A stretch of DNA of 64,000 nt from Salipaludibacillus neizhouensis (GCF_002886185.1 NZ_KZ614146.1:439234-503233), one strand, 5' to 3'. Positions 7,922-17,768 are shown, numbered from the stretch's first letter. Translations and numbers: made by a program. The notes: generated from the sequence alone by a model not told the origin.

Positions 7922-8062
7922 GAACGACCAGGTAAATTTTAAATTTAACCGTAATAATTATGAAAATTTGTAAAAGAGTAGCAAAATACCCTCCACGACC
8001 AGTGCAGTTATAATTAATAGTAATGTTTAAGAGCGCCTCATAGTCCGTTGGGGCGCTTTTAA
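7922..8062 (+). ncRNA. Candidate small RNA of about 140 nt
   Basis: An extended -10 promoter (TGG-TATAAT, 7907-7915) is followed about 110 bases later by a strong rho-independent terminator: AGCGCC at 8032-8037, GGCGCT at 8052-8057 and a T run. No reading frame with a ribosome binding site lies between them. The RNA contains a repeated ACGACCAG motif (near 7925 and 7994) and a C-rich CCCTCC segment that could act as an anti-Shine-Dalgarno seed. It diverges from the holin-like toxin gene, so it is not its cis-antisense RNA as placed. A trans-acting or independent role is possible. Confidence 0.55.
8031..8062 (+). terminator. Terminator of the small RNA
   Basis: AGCGCCTC and its GC-rich partner GGGGCGCT form the stem, followed by TTTT and an AT-rich tail. 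The stem is much more GC-rich than its surroundings. Confidence 0.75.
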
Positions 8063-8731
8063 TTGCGTTTTAATGGTACAAAAGTCATTAACATCATAAA
8101 ACTTCATCAGCGAACTCTTAGAGCGCTAAAAATTTATTTGAGAGTTGAACAATTTATTTGAAATTTATAACCACAAACGGAGAGAGTGCCCATTTATACA
8201 CCGCCCAAATTTTTGAGTTATGTTTCACTGTAGTGCCCATTTATATACACCCCTTTTGTGAGGTGGTATATCATGGAATGCCCATCCATACACACTCTGT
8301 GTTTGATGGGTACTTTATGTTGCTTTGCAATAGCTCTTCGAGATCAATTTTTTCAAAAAAAGAAGAGATATTACATCTCCTCTCGTTTAACCGAAAAAGA
8401 GATGCAATATCTCAAGTACCAAATAGGATAATAATCCTACAGAGCACGGATGAATTGCCAGACTTATGTTACCATCGTCAAAATTCATCATCTCACCTCC
8501 CCCTTTTTTCTAAGCTCGCTTCAAGGCTGTAAAGCCCTTGAGCATAACTCATGTAAGGAGACTAATAGTCTTTTTCACATGTTTTCTTGAAAAAAGAGGG
8601 GTGACAAATAATATACCACGAGTACTTGATAAAGTATAAAATATTGACGGGAGATACGATTAATTATTTATTACACTCTAATGAAAGAGGACAAGCAAAA
8701 AGAATAACATAACAGAAAGGGGGGAGTTCAA
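8063..8731. other. Gene-poor stretch with transposon-end-like repeats
   Basis: About 670 bases before the DinB-like gene. AATTTATTTGA occurs twice (8131-8141, 8151-8161). A motif TGCCCATTTATA plus CACC recurs at 8186-8202 and 8233-8251, with a weaker copy near 8279-8294. Arrays of short same-strand repeats like this are typical of IS21-family or Tn7-like transposon ends, but no transposase is present. A 124-codon open frame (8158-8532) spans these repeats, has no ribosome binding site and is judged not to be a gene. Confidence 0.45.
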
Positions 8732-9271
8732 ATGGAGATTGGAAAAGAATATTTGAGGATTGTAATAGAAAGATTTAATAGTGTAAAAAGCCTTGGAGAT
8801 AAGACATTAAACCAATTATCGGAAGAGGAAATACATTGGAATTATAATAGCGAGTCCAATAGTGTGGCAATAATAGTAAAGCATTTAAGTGGAAATATGG
8901 TTTCAAGGTGGAGTGACTTTTTAACTTCAGATGGGGAAAAAGAATATAGAAATCGTGATGAAGAATTTATAGATGATATAACTGCGAAAGCAGAGATAAT
9001 TACTGTTTGGGAAAAGGGTTGGAAAGTCCTAATCGAGACACTAACTGATTTAAGTGAGCAAGATTTATTAAAAAATATATACATTCGTGGAGAAAGTCAT
9101 TTGGTCTTAGAGGCTATTGAAAGGCAAATGGCACATTACGCATATCATGTCGGACAAATTGTATATATGGGCAAACAACTAAAGGATAATAATTGGAAGA
9201 GTCTCAGCATTCCAAAAGGGAAATCTGAGAAATATTTACAGGTAATGCTTGAAAAACACCAAGATAAATAG
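8732..9271 (+). CDS. DinB-like / DUF1572 family protein
   Basis: A 179-aa soluble four-helix-bundle protein of the DinB/YfiT superfamily (DUF1572 branch). It shows the N-terminal helix with RFNSVKSLGDKTLNQLSEEEIHW, the metal-site segment VKHLSGNM and the C-terminal QMAHYAYHVGQIVYMGK, whose histidines together form the usual divalent-metal site. Relatives include metal-dependent thiol transferases such as BstA, but no substrate can be assigned. GGGGGGAG lies eight bases before the ATG, and a TTGACG -35-like sequence lies about 90 bases upstream. It appears intact and is a single-gene unit in the accessory island. Confidence 0.82.
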   Translation: MEIGKEYLRIVIERFNSVKSLGDKTLNQLSEEEIHWNYNSESNSVAIIVKHLSGNMVSRWSDFLTSDGEKEYRNRDEEFIDDITAKAEIITVWEKGWKVLIETLTDLSEQDLLKNIYIRGESHLVLEAIERQMAHYAYHVGQIVYMGKQLKDNNWKSLSIPKGKSEKYLQVMLEKHQDK

Positions 9272-9492
9272 GTTGAGATTGTTCTACTAACGGAGAGGTT
9301 TAGTGCAAGAAGCAAGCTACCTTTAAGTACCTAATTCCTAACGATTCTATCTTCAACGAAACCAGCCAATAGTTGTCAACATTTTTCAATAAAAATATTA
9401 AAAATATCATGTTATACTGAATTTGTGCATGCCAAATACCCTTCCAAATACTATGTTTAGAAAGTTTTGGTTCACTTGGTTAAATTGTTAAA

Positions 9493-10728
9493 TCAAGTTA
9501 AATCTTGGAAAGGGGTTTTGTTTTTTAAAAGTGCATAAATCCAATGTAATAGTTTGTTTGCACAAGCTATTACAGCTACTCTAAAAGGTTTTCCTTCTTC
9601 CCGTTTCTTATCATAAAACGCTCGTAATCTCTTATTACGAGGAAGGATTTCATCCGTTGTTTTCTGTTTGCGACAGTCACGAATAGCACATTTAACAGCC
9701 ATATACAAAGCTTGCCGTAGTCTGCTAGATCCTCTTTTGGTAATTCGATTGTAAGTACCTTTGAATGTGCCAGATTCAAAGACACTTGGATCAAGACCGG
9801 CAAATGCCACTAGTTTCTTAGGGTGATTAAACCTTTCAATTTCCCCAGTTTCAGAAATAATCGTTGCTGCGATTTTTTCACCGATACCGGGAATTGATCG
9901 GATAATCTTAGATTCTTCAAGACTTTTTGCTAAAGCATCTATCTCATTTTCAAGCATGGATAGATGTTTTTTGTGTTCAAAGAGCATATTAATATACATA
10001 TCTAAGCTTAGGGCAAGACTAGAGTATAAAGTCTTCTAAAAAGGGTTTTGAGCTGCGGCAGTAATTAGCTTTTCAGCCTGTTTGTTTGCCCATTGTAGTG
10101 AACGAGTGTTACAGAATTCTTTTATTTTAGTTGCTAATATTTCAGTATCAGCTTTCAAGGCATCTTCTGAAGTAGGAAATACTTGTAATGTTTTTAAAGA
10201 AACAACCGAATATAAGTCTCCAAAAACCTTACTATATTCAGGGAATACTTGATCCAAAACTGCCTGAAATTGTAGTTTGGTTTGTACAAACATGCCTGTA
10301 ATATTATCGTGCTGTCTCGTAAGATGACGTAAGTTCATAAGTTGGATACCACGCTTTTTATAAGGCTCTAAATCCTCTTTATAGTACAGCTCGCAGAGGT
10401 GATTGGCATCAATGATATCTGTTTTTACCTTTCGCAAACTAGAACTTTTTGCTTTATAAGAGATGAGTGGATTTACGATAATGATTAAATAGCCTTTGTC
10501 CTCAAAATATTGAACAACAGGTGTGTGATAATGACCCGTTGATTCCATTACAAGAGGGGGACGTTCTCCCAAAATATCTTCTATCTCTTTAAATAAAATC
10601 TAATAAACTAGCTAACCCATCAAGATCCGTTTTACTTTGAAACTTTTCTTGTAGGGCTTCTTTCTTTCCAAGTATGCTTGAACCTGACTTTCACCTTTTG
10701 CTACATCCAGACCAACGACTGGATTCAT
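9493..10728 (-). pseudogene. IS110-family transposase, disrupted
   Basis: Minus-strand remains of one transposase. The ATG at 10728 (preceded by GGAGGAATTTTA) opens MNPVVGLDVAKGESQVQAYL with the first catalytic Asp of the DEDD RuvC-like domain. Two frameshifts near 10600-10630 follow. Next come PPLVMESTGHYH and VKTDIIDANHLCELY (further catalytic residues), an in-frame TAG at 10036-10038, and the C-terminal Transposase_20 domain with RSIPGIGEKIAATIISETGE and AGLDPSVFESGTFKG. The pieces upstream and downstream of the TAG are in the same frame, so that break is a single nonsense change. The C-terminal serine region is intact. The element probably spans from about 9.45 kb to about 11.0 kb, but IS110 elements lack clear inverted repeats so the ends are uncertain. 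Confidence 0.85.
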
Positions 10729-10744
10729 TAAAATTCCTCCTTCA

Positions 10745-10990
10745 AAAATATAATTGCCGGTAACCCCTAAATCCTCCTCATAGTGTCATAGCTTCGCTTG
10801 TTATACGAGATCATTGTCCCAACCAGCCTCAAACATGTTTCTACAAGTAGGGGGCGAACTGTTTTGCGGACGGGGTCATAGCCCCACAGGCGCGAACGTT
10901 CTACCACGGCTACCGTTATCATATATCGATATAAAAAATGGTTAACCAGAAATATTTTCTGGCTGACCTTGTAATACGATCAGGCGCGAT
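10745..10990 (-). ncRNA. Possible IS110 bridge-RNA region upstream of the transposase
   Basis: About 250 noncoding bases lie between the transposase start and the likely element end. They are GC-richer than the surroundings and contain self-complementary segments (for example GGGGTCATAGCCCC near 10874-10887). In IS110-group elements this 5' noncoding end encodes the structured bridge RNA that guides target choice. This placement is inferred from family knowledge; the RNA fold was not computed. Confidence 0.35.
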
Positions 10991-11057
10991 TGTTGAACAA
11001 CGTAGGTAGAAAATGAGCCATAATTTTTTATGAAAATGAAACTTAAATCTGCTGGAG

Positions 11058-11106
11058 AAGAATCCATTTTGATCAATCTTTTTTCAAAATGGATTCTTTT
11101 TCTTTA
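11058..11106 (+). terminator. Orphan strong terminator
   Basis: AAGAATCCATTTTGA and TCAAAATGGATTCTT form a 14- to 15-bp stem with an 11-base loop and a run of T on the plus strand. No plus-strand gene precedes it, so it is probably what remains of a gene displaced by the IS110-family element. Confidence 0.7.
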
Positions 11107-11224
11107 TTGTGAAATATCCGGTTTGTGAGGTATTTTTGATTTAACTTAATCTCAAAGCTACAAATGTACTCCTTTATTAAGAGTTAAGAAATTGTAGGGT
11201 TCCTAGTGTTTAGAATATGTTTTA

Positions 11225-11340
11225 TGCTATCGAACAGAGGTTTCGAAGCTGCTCTAGACGGATGCTTTCCGCTGGCCACGGCTTCAGCCTCCTGTGAAGA
11301 ATGATGCGGTACCACGCAGAGCGCAAGTAATTTTGCACTT
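11225..11340. repeat. Dispersed Bacillaceae intergenic repeat (degenerate copy)
   Basis: The sequence around GCTCTAGACGGATGCTTTCC, with CAGCCTCCTGTGAAGAATGA after it, matches in order the copies at 62.5 and 62.8 kb. This family (GCGGACGCTTTCCGCGGGC core) is widely scattered in Bacillaceae genomes. The stretch 11109-11415 holds no gene otherwise. Confidence 0.6.
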
Positions 11341-11415
11341 GATCAGTGGCCAATTAGTTGACTCGAGGATCATCCAATGATAGTGAGTGGTAATTCTTCC
11401 AAAAATCTTATTAAC

Positions 11416-12363
11416 TCACTGCATAACACGCTTTGTATTAGAAAAATGCCACTTAACGATATTATAGAGTGTCTCTTGACCGTGACTATTTAGAATATCT
11501 TTCGCGGCTCGATCAACATTTGGTCCAGCACCTTTTAAAATAGGTTTCCCTAGGTTTGCTTCTAAACGATCCATTTCTTGTAAAAAAGAATATCTCGCGA
11601 GGATGGAGGCTGCAGCTACAGAAGGATGAATTCCTTCCGCCTTTGTTGCAAAATAAAGAGGTTTATCGGATTTCCATGACTTACCTTTAGATGACAGATA
11701 TTCAAAATAACGTGCTGGACCTACAAACTGGTCGATTAATGTTCCTTGAAAATCAAGGTTATTTTCAGTACATTTTTGCATAACATTCATAATAGCCTGA
11801 TGGTGAAGCAGTGCTTTCATTTGTCCTTGATTCATACCTTTTTCCTGCATAGCATTGTATTTTTCGTTCTTTAATACAAGTAAACTATACGTGCATTCAT
11901 TTACTAGCCTTGGAGCTAGTTTTCTAATAACATCATCTTTAATTGTTTTCGAATCCCTAACCCCCCAGCTGTCAATGGTAGCCATCTGCTCTTTTGTCAA
12001 ATGCACACAGACAACAGTCATTGGACCGAAATAATCCCCAGTCCCGGTTTCATCACTACCGAGTATAATTTGTTCCTCAATATCCTGAGGCGGATAGTAT
12101 TTGTGGTCATCTACAGAGTTAGAGGTTTTTGTTTCTTTCTTTGAAGTGCTAGCCGGCTTTGTATGTTCCCATTTTGCAGCTTCTGTTGATGCACCTTTTC
12201 CTTGAAAAAGAATTTTGCCTGATTTATAAGCAGTAATACTGCATTGTGGTAACTTTGCGGCAAACAAAGCACCTTGGGGAACTTTGTCTTTTATATATGT
12301 AGCGTAATGGCTTTTCATTTTACTCGCAGTTTTTGTTTGAACGTTGATTACTTCGTAGCTCAT
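11416..12363 (-). CDS. rnhC: Ribonuclease HIII
   Basis: Removes RNA from RNA-DNA hybrids such as R-loops and Okazaki primers. The 315-aa protein has the N-terminal TBP-like substrate-binding domain typical of HIII enzymes (about residues 1-85) and then the catalytic domain with GSDETGTGDYFGP (Asp104, Glu105), the RDSK motif near 136-139 and the later catalytic Asp in TLIDQFVGP. The ATG at 12363 is preceded by GGAGAGGAGC. It is transcribed divergently from zapA, the same arrangement as in B. subtilis, where it follows pheT. Length is normal for the family. Confidence 0.95.
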   Translation of the reverse strand: MSYEVINVQTKTASKMKSHYATYIKDKVPQGALFAAKLPQCSITAYKSGKILFQGKGASTEAAKWEHTKPASTSKKETKTSNSVDDHKYYPPQDIEEQIILGSDETGTGDYFGPMTVVCVHLTKEQMATIDSWGVRDSKTIKDDVIRKLAPRLVNECTYSLLVLKNEKYNAMQEKGMNQGQMKALLHHQAIMNVMQKCTENNLDFQGTLIDQFVGPARYFEYLSSKGKSWKSDKPLYFATKAEGIHPSVAAASILARYSFLQEMDRLEANLGKPILKGAGPNVDRAAKDILNSHGQETLYNIVKWHFSNTKRVMQ

Positions 12364-12522
12364 TAGTTTTGCTCCTCTCCACTCAGAAAAACTGAGGTGT
12401 TTAAAGTATAGACAAAATGACGTTAGTTTTCATCTTAAATGGAAAAATATATTAAATTATTTTCATACGTAACCTGACATGTTATGATATAAGACAGGAT
12501 TTCTTTGACGAATGGGGGTTAA

Positions 12523-12777
12523 TTGGTGGGAGAAGATAAAGAAAAAAGTCGAACAGTTGTTACTATAAATAACCAGCAATACACCATCGTCAGTAAGGAA
12601 GGCTCTGACTATGTTAACAAAGTAGCAGAATTGGTTAATAATAAGATGAGAGAATTAAAGGAACTTAATCCTTATTTAGATTCAACAAAGCTTGCTGTAT
12701 TAACAGCTGTCAATATTGGAAGCGAGTATATTCATTTACTTTCGCAGTTGGAAGATGAAAAGAAAGATGAGGACTAA
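12523..12777 (+). CDS. zapA: Cell division protein ZapA
   Basis: A small FtsZ-associated protein that promotes Z-ring bundling at midcell. The 84-aa sequence shows the ZapA beta strands (RTVVTINNQQYTIVSKEG) and the helix with NKVAELVNNKMRELKELNPYLDSTKLAVLTAVNI, ending in an acidic coil. The start is TTG (12523) or the adjacent GTG (12526); the GGGGG upstream is better spaced for the GTG. An extended -10 (TGTTATGAT near 12480-12488) drives it. It ends five bases before the next gene. Confidence 0.92.
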   Translation: MVGEDKEKSRTVVTINNQQYTIVSKEGSDYVNKVAELVNNKMRELKELNPYLDSTKLAVLTAVNIGSEYIHLLSQLEDEKKDED

Positions 12778-12782
12778 CAAAG

Positions 12783-13325
12783 ATGCTGAGTTTTATATTA
12801 TTTTTTATTTTAATTATGTGTTTTTTCATTGGATTTCGCAGAGGGTTTATTTTACAAGTCATTCACTTACTTGGTCTTGTCGTATCATTTGTCGTCGCAT
12901 ATTTATATTATCAAGAACTAGCCAGCTACATAAGACTTTGGATTCCATTTCCACAGCTCTCTGAAGAGGGTGGAATGGGCTTGTTAGTAGAAAACTTTGA
13001 TATGGAAATGGTTTATTACAATGGGATCGCCTTTGCAGTTTTGTTTATTATCACAAAAATAATTATGCAAGTGATTGGATCGCTGTTTGATTTTATTGCA
13101 CATTTGCCAATTCTGCATTTTCTGAATGGCTGGTTAGGCGGTATATTAGGTTTTATAGAGGGATTAGTGGTAATCGTTGTTCTCCTTCACTTAGCTGCAT
13201 TAGTACAAGTAGATATCGTTCAATCGATATTGCAAGGGTCTTCCTTTGCTCAGATGATATTTGAATACACACCTATCATTTCAGATGAACTTAAAACATT
13301 ATGGATTGAAGGGAAAAAGAAGTAA
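12783..13325 (+). CDS. CvpA family membrane protein
   Basis: A 180-aa integral membrane protein with four hydrophobic helices, matching the CvpA family named for colicin V production. The conserved N-terminus FFIGFRRGFILQVIHLLGLVVSF and the central GSLFDFIAHLPILHFLNGWLGG with a Gly-rich turn are present. It corresponds to yshB of B. subtilis and lies five bases after zapA, so the two are co-transcribed. Its molecular role is not known. A strong terminator follows directly. Confidence 0.88.
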   Translation: MLSFILFFILIMCFFIGFRRGFILQVIHLLGLVVSFVVAYLYYQELASYIRLWIPFPQLSEEGGMGLLVENFDMEMVYYNGIAFAVLFIITKIIMQVIGSLFDFIAHLPILHFLNGWLGGILGFIEGLVVIVVLLHLAALVQVDIVQSILQGSSFAQMIFEYTPIISDELKTLWIEGKKK

Positions 13326-13352
13326 CTTCTCGTCATAGACGAGAAGTTTTCT
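13325..13352 (+). terminator. Terminator after zapA-cvpA
   Basis: A perfect 10-bp stem (ACTTCTCGTC / GACGAGAAGT) with a three-base loop starts at the cvpA stop codon, followed by TTTTCTT. Confidence 0.85.
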
Positions 13353-13357
13353 TATTA

Positions 13358-13515
13358 GATAAGAATTTATAAAATTGGCAGCTACCTTCACACCGCACGT
13401 ATCAAGGGAAACCCACATCCTTTCGAGTAGCACCTACACGCACTACATAGGTGCTACTCGGGTGGTGGAAGCTGACGCTGCATTTAATAAAAGACGGCTA
13501 TGCCGTTTTTCTTAT
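13358..13515 (+). repeat. 160-bp structured repeat, copy 1 (class B)
   Basis: Full copy bounded by GATAAGAA and TTCTTAT. Outer arm: CTTC-A-CACCGC pairs with GTGGTG-GAAG (one G-T pair). Central hairpin: CGAGTAGCACCTA / TAGGTGCTACTCG, 13 bp. Terminal hairpin: ACGGC-TAT-GCCGT followed by TTTTC. It lies between cvpA and polX. Confidence 0.85.
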
Positions 13516-13589
13516 TACTTGCGTCCTAGTAACTCGTTTGGATATGATGAAAGGTGATTAAAAGTTCTGGAATAATATGAGGTGACATT

Positions 13590-15314
13590 ATGACAATATT
13601 AAATAAAAAAGATGTAATTCAGGCTCTTGAACGTATAGCAGTGTATTTAGAAATCAAAGGAGAGAATCCTTTTAAAATCTCTGCTTATAGAAAGGCTGCG
13701 CAAGCATTAGAGCGAGATGAACGTACGATGGCGGAAATTGAGGATCCTTCGAAATTAACTGGGATTGGAAAAGGAACAGCCGGAGTTATTGAGGAATTTG
13801 TCACTCATGGCGAAACCTCACTCTTAACAGAACTAGCTGAAGAAATTCCTGATGGGTTATTACCATTACTTAAATTACCTGGTCTTGGTGGCAAAAAAAT
13901 TGGTAAACTTTATCAGGAACTGGATGTTGTAGATGTCCATTCTCTTCGAACAGTGTGTGAAGAAAACAAAGTCCGCGCACTGGCAGGGTTTGGGGCGAAG
14001 TCAGAAGAAAAGATTCTTGCTTCTATTGAAGAATTCGGAAAACGTCCAGAACGGTTATCAATTGCCCAAGTGCGTCCAGCAGCGGAGGATCTTATCGCAA
14101 GGTTGAATAATATAAACGAAATAGAACGATTTGAGTTAGCAGGAAGTTTTAGACGTGGTAGGGAGACAGTAAAGGACTTGGATATCATCCTATCAACAGA
14201 GGATCCCAAAACCGTAGGAGATATTCTTGTTTCTATGGAGCATATTTATGAGGTCGTCGGTCATGGTGAGACAAAGGTGAGTGTGGAACTTCAATATGAT
14301 GATCTAATTGTGCCCGTAGATTTCAGGATGGTTCGTGACGAATCGTTTGCAACCATTCTTCATCACTTCACTGGGTCTAAAGATCACAATGTACTTTTAC
14401 GTCAACGAGCGAAGGAACGTGGCGAAAAAATAAGTGAATATGGCGTTGAGAATGAAGAGACAGGGGAAGTTAGGCACTTTGAAACGGAAGAAGCTTTCTT
14501 TAACCACTTTGACCTCGCTTTTATACCACCGGAAGTAAGAGAAGGAATGGAAGAGCTGGAGGCCTTTGAGGGTGTACATTCCCTTGTCGAGCATTCTGAT
14601 ATAAAATCGGATCTTCATATGCATACTACATGGAGTGATGGGGCGCAATCGATTGAAGAAATGGTAAATGTGTGCAAGGAAAAAGGCTATACCCATATGG
14701 CCATAACTGATCATTCTAAATATTTAATGGTAGCAAATGGTTTATCTGTCGAGCGTCTTAAGCGCCAGCATGAAGAAGTGAAAAAGCTGAATGAAAAAGA
14801 AAAAGATATCACAATTTTTACTGGAATCGAAATGGACATATTACCAGACGGTAGTCTTGATTATACCGATGATGTCCTAAAAGAAGTCGATTTTGTTATT
14901 GCTTCTATTCACTCGTCCTTTCAACAGGATGAAGATACGATTATGAAACGGTTAGAAAACGCTTGTCGTAATCCACACGTAGCGATGATTGCTCACCCTA
15001 CAGGCAGGGTGATTGGAAAACGTGCTGGTTATCCTGTAAATATGGAAAAATTATTCGAATTAGCTGTGGAAACTGATACAATATTAGAATTGAATGCAAA
15101 TCCTAATCGACTGGATTTATCTTCGGAATGGGTGAAGAAAGCACAAGCAGCCGGTGTGAAAATTGCTGTGAATACAGATGCCCACCGTTTTGATATGCTT
15201 GACGATATGCCAATAGGTGTGAAAACAGCTAGAAGAGGCTGGTTAGCAAAAGATCATGTGGTGAACACGTGGTCAGCGGAAAAATTAAAGGAATTCATAG
15301 ATAAACATAGATAA
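13590..15314 (+). CDS. polX: DNA polymerase X family protein (PolX)
   Basis: A repair polymerase with 3'-5' exonuclease activity, 574 aa, the usual length. An N-terminal 8-kDa-like helix-hairpin-helix region is followed by the nucleotidyltransferase motif GSFRRGRETVKDLDI (about residues 183-197, with the paired catalytic acidic residues). The C-terminal PHP domain starts near residue 339 (SDLHMHTTWSDG) with the metal ligands ITDHS, IEMDILPDG, IAHPTG and NTDAHR. GAGGTGA lies upstream of the ATG. It is the yshC homologue, followed by mutS2 about 75 bases later as in B. subtilis. Confidence 0.94.
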   Translation: MTILNKKDVIQALERIAVYLEIKGENPFKISAYRKAAQALERDERTMAEIEDPSKLTGIGKGTAGVIEEFVTHGETSLLTELAEEIPDGLLPLLKLPGLGGKKIGKLYQELDVVDVHSLRTVCEENKVRALAGFGAKSEEKILASIEEFGKRPERLSIAQVRPAAEDLIARLNNINEIERFELAGSFRRGRETVKDLDIILSTEDPKTVGDILVSMEHIYEVVGHGETKVSVELQYDDLIVPVDFRMVRDESFATILHHFTGSKDHNVLLRQRAKERGEKISEYGVENEETGEVRHFETEEAFFNHFDLAFIPPEVREGMEELEAFEGVHSLVEHSDIKSDLHMHTTWSDGAQSIEEMVNVCKEKGYTHMAITDHSKYLMVANGLSVERLKRQHEEVKKLNEKEKDITIFTGIEMDILPDGSLDYTDDVLKEVDFVIASIHSSFQQDEDTIMKRLENACRNPHVAMIAHPTGRVIGKRAGYPVNMEKLFELAVETDTILELNANPNRLDLSSEWVKKAQAAGVKIAVNTDAHRFDMLDDMPIGVKTARRGWLAKDHVVNTWSAEKLKEFIDKHR

Positions 15315-15389
15315 GACCCCGTAAAAGAGAGGATACTGAGAACGTGATTAATCACTTTCAGTATTCTCAAAAATTTGGAGGTGACCCTT

Positions 15390-17753
15390 GTGATTGAAAG
15401 GGTATGTCGCATTTTAGAATACGATAAGATGAAAGAACAGTTAGTCCAACATGCCGGATCTTCTTTAGGAAAACAACGTGTCAGGGAGTTGATGCCTTCT
15501 TTTAGCTATGAAGACATTTCAGATGCCCAGGAGAGAACTTATGAAGGCGCAAAAGTTGTTAGATTAAGAGGACAAGCTCCATTAGGGGGACTTCGAGACA
15601 TTCGAGCTTCGATAAAGAGAGCAGAAATAGGCGGACTTTTAAATGAATCAGAGCTTTTAGATATTTCATCAACGATCTATGCCAGTCGCCGTTTCAAGCA
15701 ATTCGTTGAAGGGCTTATCGAGGATGAGTTAGAATTAACGATTCTCCCACAACTTGCCGATCAAATTGTCCCTCTTTCAGAACTCGAGCAGGAAATTAAT
15801 CATGCCATCGACGAAAATGGGGGAGTACTTGATTCTGCAAGTGTTGTACTTCGAGGGATTCGCCAACAAATTCGCTCACATGAATCGGGAATTCGCTCGA
15901 AATTGGAAAGTATTACGCGCTCTTCAAATGGAAGAAAAATGCTGTCAGATGCAATCATAACGATTCGGAATGATCGTTATGTTATCCCGGTTAAAGCAGA
16001 ACATAGAGGACATTTTGGTGGAATGGTGCATGACCAATCTGCATCCGGACAAACCTTGTTTATTGAACCTGAATCGGTTGTACTAATTAACAACCAACTC
16101 AGAGAGGCACGGATGAAGGAAAAACAGGAGATCCAACGCATTCTGCAGGTTCTTTCTGCCTTAGTAAGTGAGAATGTAGAAGAACTTGCTTTGATTGTTG
16201 AAGTAATGACGGAAGTGGATTTTATTTTTGCTAAAGCGCATTACAGTCAGACAATAAAAGGCTCTCAGCCTAAATTAAATGAAGATGGTTTTATTCATAT
16301 GAAGAAAGCCAGACATCCGTTGATTCCAACTGAGGAAATTGTTCCAATAGATGTTGAGCTTGGTGGTGATTTTTCTTCCTTAGTAATTACCGGTCCCAAT
16401 ACTGGGGGGAAAACAGTCACTTTAAAAACAGTTGGTTTACTAACACTCATGACACAATCGGGATTACAAATTCCTTGTGAGGAAGGATCTACTGCTGCAG
16501 TTTTCCAAAAAATCTTTGCTGATATTGGAGATGAGCAGTCGATAGAACAGAGTTTAAGTACTTTTTCTTCTCATATGACAAATATCGTTAATATTATGGA
16601 TAATGTAGATTTTCAATCTCTTGTGCTCTTTGATGAGCTTGGAGCTGGAACCGATCCTACAGAAGGGGCTGCTTTAGCAATAGCTATTCTGGATCATGTT
16701 TATAGTGTTGGAGCCAATGTCATAGCAACGACCCACTATAGTGAGTTAAAAGGATATGCATATGATCGGGAAGGTGTGATGAATGCCAGTGTGGAGTTCA
16801 ATGTCGAAACACTCAGACCGACCTATCGATTGTTAATTGGTGTGCCTGGGAGAAGTAATGCCTTTGCTATTAGTAATCGTCTAGGTCTTAGTGAACGAAT
16901 TATTGAAGATGCAAAAGGCCACATTACGGCAGATTCAAACAAGATGGAAAAAATGATTTCTTCTTTAGAAGACAGTCGTAAAAAAGCAGAGCAAGATATG
17001 GAAGAAGCGAATGACCTTCGCCAAGAAGCGGAGAAACTTCACCGAGAGCTTTCTGATGAGTTGGAGAAATTCTCAGAGGAGAAAGAAAAAGTTCTGCAGA
17101 GTGCGCAAGATAAAGCTGCTGAATCGGTAAAAAAAGCAAAAACTGAAGCAGAACAAATTATTGCTGAGCTTCGGGACATGCATAAAAATAATCCAGCTAT
17201 TAAAGATCACGAACTTATAGATGCTAAAAAACGATTGGAAAATGCAGAACCGCAGCTTGTTAAGAATGGTAAAAAGACCAAGCCGAAATTAGTAAAACCA
17301 AATGTGGATAAATTGATTCCAGGCGATGAAGTCAAAGTAGTCAGCTTTGATCAAAAAGGATATATTGTTGATAAAGTGAGTGAAAAGGAATACTATGTGC
17401 AACTTGGTATGATGAAAATGAAAGTCAAAAAAGATGACTTAATCTATATTAATCGTCCTAAAGCAGTAGAAACAAAACCGTTAACTACTTTAAGAGGAAG
17501 AGACGCTCATGTAAAAACAGAGTTGGATCTTCGCGGAGAAAGATATGAAAGTGCAATGATGGATGTTGAAAAGTATTTAGATGATGCTGTACTTGCCGGT
17601 TACCACCAAGTTTCTATTATCCATGGTAAAGGAACTGGAGCCCTTCGTAAGGGTGTCCAAGAGCTTTTAAGAAAGCATAGCAATGTACAAGAGACGAGAA
17701 TGGGAACGCAAGGAGAAGGCGGCTCAGGTGTAACCATCGTTTTGCTTAAATAA
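15390..17753 (+). CDS. mutS2: Endonuclease MutS2
   Basis: A MutS-like ATPase of 787 aa that in Bacillus rescues collided ribosomes and affects recombination. GTG at 15390 is preferred because GGAGGTG lies six bases upstream, and it gives the B. subtilis length. Visible are the clamp region, Walker A GPNTGGKT (about residue 334), Walker B and signature [22 protein letters not shown], a long charged coil (520-640) and the C-terminal Smr domain with ELDLRGERY and [13 protein letters not shown]. It sits between polX and yshE, with the next gene 15 bases after the stop. Confidence 0.95.
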   Translation: MIERVCRILEYDKMKEQLVQHAGSSLGKQRVRELMPSFSYEDISDAQERTYEGAKVVRLRGQAPLGGLRDIRASIKRAEIGGLLNESELLDISSTIYASRRFKQFVEGLIEDELELTILPQLADQIVPLSELEQEINHAIDENGGVLDSASVVLRGIRQQIRSHESGIRSKLESITRSSNGRKMLSDAIITIRNDRYVIPVKAEHRGHFGGMVHDQSASGQTLFIEPESVVLINNQLREARMKEKQEIQRILQVLSALVSENVEELALIVEVMTEVDFIFAKAHYSQTIKGSQPKLNEDGFIHMKKARHPLIPTEEIVPIDVELGGDFSSLVITGPNTGGKTVTLKTVGLLTLMTQSGLQIPCEEGSTAAVFQKIFADIGDEQSIEQSLSTFSSHMTNIVNIMDNVDFQSLVLFDELGAGTDPTEGAALAIAILDHVYSVGANVIATTHYSELKGYAYDREGVMNASVEFNVETLRPTYRLLIGVPGRSNAFAISNRLGLSERIIEDAKGHITADSNKMEKMISSLEDSRKKAEQDMEEANDLRQEAEKLHRELSDELEKFSEEKEKVLQSAQDKAAESVKKAKTEAEQIIAELRDMHKNNPAIKDHELIDAKKRLENAEPQLVKNGKKTKPKLVKPNVDKLIPGDEVKVVSFDQKGYIVDKVSEKEYYVQLGMMKMKVKKDDLIYINRPKAVETKPLTTLRGRDAHVKTELDLRGERYESAMMDVEKYLDDAVLAGYHQVSIIHGKGTGALRKGVQELLRKHSNVQETRMGTQGEGGSGVTIVLLK

Positions 17754-17768
17754 GCCAGGAGGTGCAGC

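Noticed and set aside
7922-8062. Treating the small RNA as the cis-antisense antitoxin of the holin-like toxin
   Set aside because: The RNA is divergent and does not overlap the toxin message; only short stretches of complementarity were seen by eye.
8158-8532. A 124-codon open frame before the DinB-like gene
   Set aside because: No ribosome binding site, composition unlike a protein, and it spans the short repeat array.
12716-12964. Open frame overlapping zapA and cvpA in another phase
   Set aside because: Shadow of the two real genes, which match known families in their own frames.
13375-13557. A 60-codon open frame over the repeat between cvpA and polX
   Set aside because: It lies wholly within the structured repeat, has no ribosome binding site, and its sequence is explained by hairpin arms.
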